Shown here one piece after another: positions 5,602 to 6,573 of a DNA stretch of 6,573 nucleotides. A model generated the notes under the pieces. The model had not been told where the DNA came from, did not search any database, and saw only the letters and a program-made list of their open reading frames with translations. Numbering within the stretch: position 1 is the first letter of the stretch; the number at the start of each line of letters is the position of its first letter. Position numbers and translations under genes: made by a program. This DNA comes from Acetobacterium sp. GTDB lineage: Bacteria > Bacillota > Clostridia > Eubacteriales > Eubacteriaceae. The stretch is from assembly GCA_022013395.1 (NCBI GenBank), contig JAKLQL010000561.1:1-6573 (forward strand). Direction: 5' to 3'.

Positions 5602-6471
5602 ATGGAAAAATATATTGAAAAGGCAAAGATTCTGATTGAAGCATTGCCCTATATCCAACAGTTTAAAAAGAAAACCATGGTGATTAAATATGGCGGCAGT
5701 TTTATGTATGATGAGGAGCGAAAGCAGTCAGTAATGGATGACATATCCCTGATGCGGCTGGTGGGTATCCGTCTGATCATTGTACATGGCGGCGGCAAAG
5801 ATATCTCTGGAATGCTGAATGATCTGGAGATCCAAACTGAATTTGTGGAGGGGTTGCGGATCACCAATGAAAAGGTGGTGGAAGTTGCCGAGATGGTATT
5901 GTCCGGAAAAATCAACAAAGAACTGGTCCAATTGCTTCAGAATCGTGAAATAAGCGCCGTTGGACTTTCCGGTAAAGACGGTGGTATGATCAAGGTAAAA
6001 AAGAAATTTGTCAATAATCTGGACATCGGTTTTGTGGGCGATATTATCCATGTCGATAACCGACTACTCACGACATTACTTAAAGATGATTATCTGCCAG
6101 TAATTGCACCGATTGGAACCGATAAGACCGGACAAAGCTATAACATCAACGCTGATCACGTGGCTTATGCCATTGCCAAAGCGGTTAAAGCGGAAAAACT
6201 GATTTATTTAACCGATACCGATGGCGTTTATATGGATCCGGATAATCCGGATTCCATTATTCGTCGGCTCTTTGCTGAAAATGTCCCCAAGCTCATTGAA
6301 GAAGGAATTATTTCCGGCGGGATGATACCCAAGGTGGAAAACAGCGTTGATGCTTTGAACCAGGGAGTTAACTCGGTGCATATATTAGACGGTAAGGTGG
6401 AGCATTCGATGCTGCTGGAACTCTTTACTGCCGCCGGGGTAGGAACGATGATTCGTCGTTCGATTATATAG
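5602..6471 (+). CDS. argB: N-acetylglutamate kinase, probably arginine-inhibited
   Basis: This amino-acid-kinase-family enzyme phosphorylates N-acetylglutamate with ATP, the second step of the pathway. It has 289 residues, about 30 more than the arginine-insensitive E. coli dimer. The excess includes an N-terminal helix-like segment (residues 3-21) before the first strand; in the hexameric, arginine-sensitive enzymes this helix joins dimers and helps form the inhibitor site. Motifs are KYGGSF (29-34), VHGGGKDISGML (61-72, the glycine-rich phosphate loop), EGLRITNE (83-90), AVGLSGKDGG (119-128), NINADHVA (181-188), YLTDTDGVY (202-210) and GGMIPKVENSVDAL (239-252). The C-terminus HSMLLELFTAAGVGTMI is the usual ending. 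Its ribosome site is poor (AAGAG, 6 nt before the ATG) compared with the other genes; the 23-nt gap after argJ suggests reliance on translation of the upstream message. Arginine sensitivity is inferred from family architecture. Confidence 0.96.
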   Translation: MEKYIEKAKILIEALPYIQQFKKKTMVIKYGGSFMYDEERKQSVMDDISLMRLVGIRLIIVHGGGKDISGMLNDLEIQTEFVEGLRITNEKVVEVAEMVLSGKINKELVQLLQNREISAVGLSGKDGGMIKVKKKFVNNLDIGFVGDIIHVDNRLLTTLLKDDYLPVIAPIGTDKTGQSYNINADHVAYAIAKAVKAEKLIYLTDTDGVYMDPDNPDSIIRRLFAENVPKLIEEGIISGGMIPKVENSVDALNQGVNSVHILDGKVEHSMLLELFTAAGVGTMIRRSII

Positions 6472-6476
6472 GAGGT
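6470..6476 (+). promoter_or_regulatory. argD ribosome binding site overlapping the argB stop
   Basis: AGGAGGT starts within the argB TAG stop (6469-6471) and is 4 nt from the argD ATG at 6481. The overlap implies that ribosomes finishing argB sit on the argD entry site, favouring coupled translation. Confidence 0.82.
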
Positions 6477-6480
6477 CAAA

Positions 6481-6573
6481 ATGGATTTAATAACACGCGG
6501 AAGCAATGTAATTATGGAAACCTATAAACGGTTTCCGATTGTTTTTGATAAGGGTCAAGGCTGTTTTCCACCT
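6481..6573 (+). CDS. argD: Acetylornithine aminotransferase, N-terminal fragment
   Basis: Only the first 31 codons are in the window; the frame is open at the right edge. The visible sequence, ending VIMETYKRFPIVFDKGQGC plus FPP, matches the N-terminal pattern of class III aminotransferases of the ArgD type (MxTYxRxPIV followed by a GxGC segment). ArgD is a PLP-dependent enzyme converting N-acetylglutamate semialdehyde and glutamate to N-acetylornithine and 2-oxoglutarate, the step between ArgC and ArgJ. The start has a strong AGGAGGT and is 9 nt after argB. The PLP lysine and most of the protein lie outside, so identity rests on the N-terminus and on the canonical C-J-B-D order. Confidence 0.88.
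   Translation, partial: MDLITRGSNVIMETYKRFPIVFDKGQGCFPP

Noticed and set aside
299..6573. A novel system hidden among the arginine genes
   Set aside because: All main reading frames are full-length, canonical arginine enzymes with intact active-site motifs; no extra domain, fusion, frameshift or unknown gene is present between them.

Overview
The window is a chromosomal arginine-biosynthesis locus from a low-to-moderate G+C bacterium. It most likely belongs to the Firmicutes (Clostridia; an acetogen-like Eubacteriaceae member such as Acetobacterium is an impression only, no search was possible). The evidence is AGGAGG-type ribosome binding sites, sigma-A-like promoters, a TTG start codon, a cyclic acetyl pathway built on ArgJ, and ArgR-type operator sequences.

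Layout: positions 1-186 are the C-terminal end of an unidentified plus-strand gene. Its first 44 bases are repeated exactly, in inverted orientation, at 171-214. A strong stem-loop at 221-255 follows and can end transcription from both sides. argH (299-1678) and argG (1685-2902) lie on the minus strand as a tight argG-argH operon, 6 bp apart. A 371-bp divergent control region (2903-3273) separates them from the plus-strand operon argC (3274-4314), argJ (4355-5578), argB (5602-6471) and the first 31 codons of argD (6481 to the window end).

Function: ArgJ moves the acetyl group from N-acetylornithine to glutamate. ArgB phosphorylates N-acetylglutamate, ArgC reduces it to the semialdehyde, and ArgD transaminates that to N-acetylornithine, closing the cycle. 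ArgG and ArgH turn citrulline into argininosuccinate and then arginine. Ornithine carbamoyltransferase (ArgF) is not in the window. ArgB has the N-terminal extension found in arginine-inhibited hexameric N-acetylglutamate kinases, so feedback control probably acts there.

Regulation: the divergent region holds two back-to-back promoters, each with a TATAAT -10 box and a 17-bp spacer. ARG-box-like palindromes (TGnAT-N4-ATnCA) overlap both. A near-perfect box covers the argG -10, with a half-site 21 bp away. Two weaker boxes, centred exactly 20 bp apart, lie on the argC side. This geometry is what a hexameric ArgR/AhrC repressor would use to shut both operons together. The argC transcript should carry an unusually long leader of about 200 nt that can form several stem-loops.

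The genes are ordinary and intact. No undescribed system was found. The most unusual items are the 44-bp perfect inverted repeat at the left edge, the shared operator array, the argC leader and a strong hairpin inside the start of argH.
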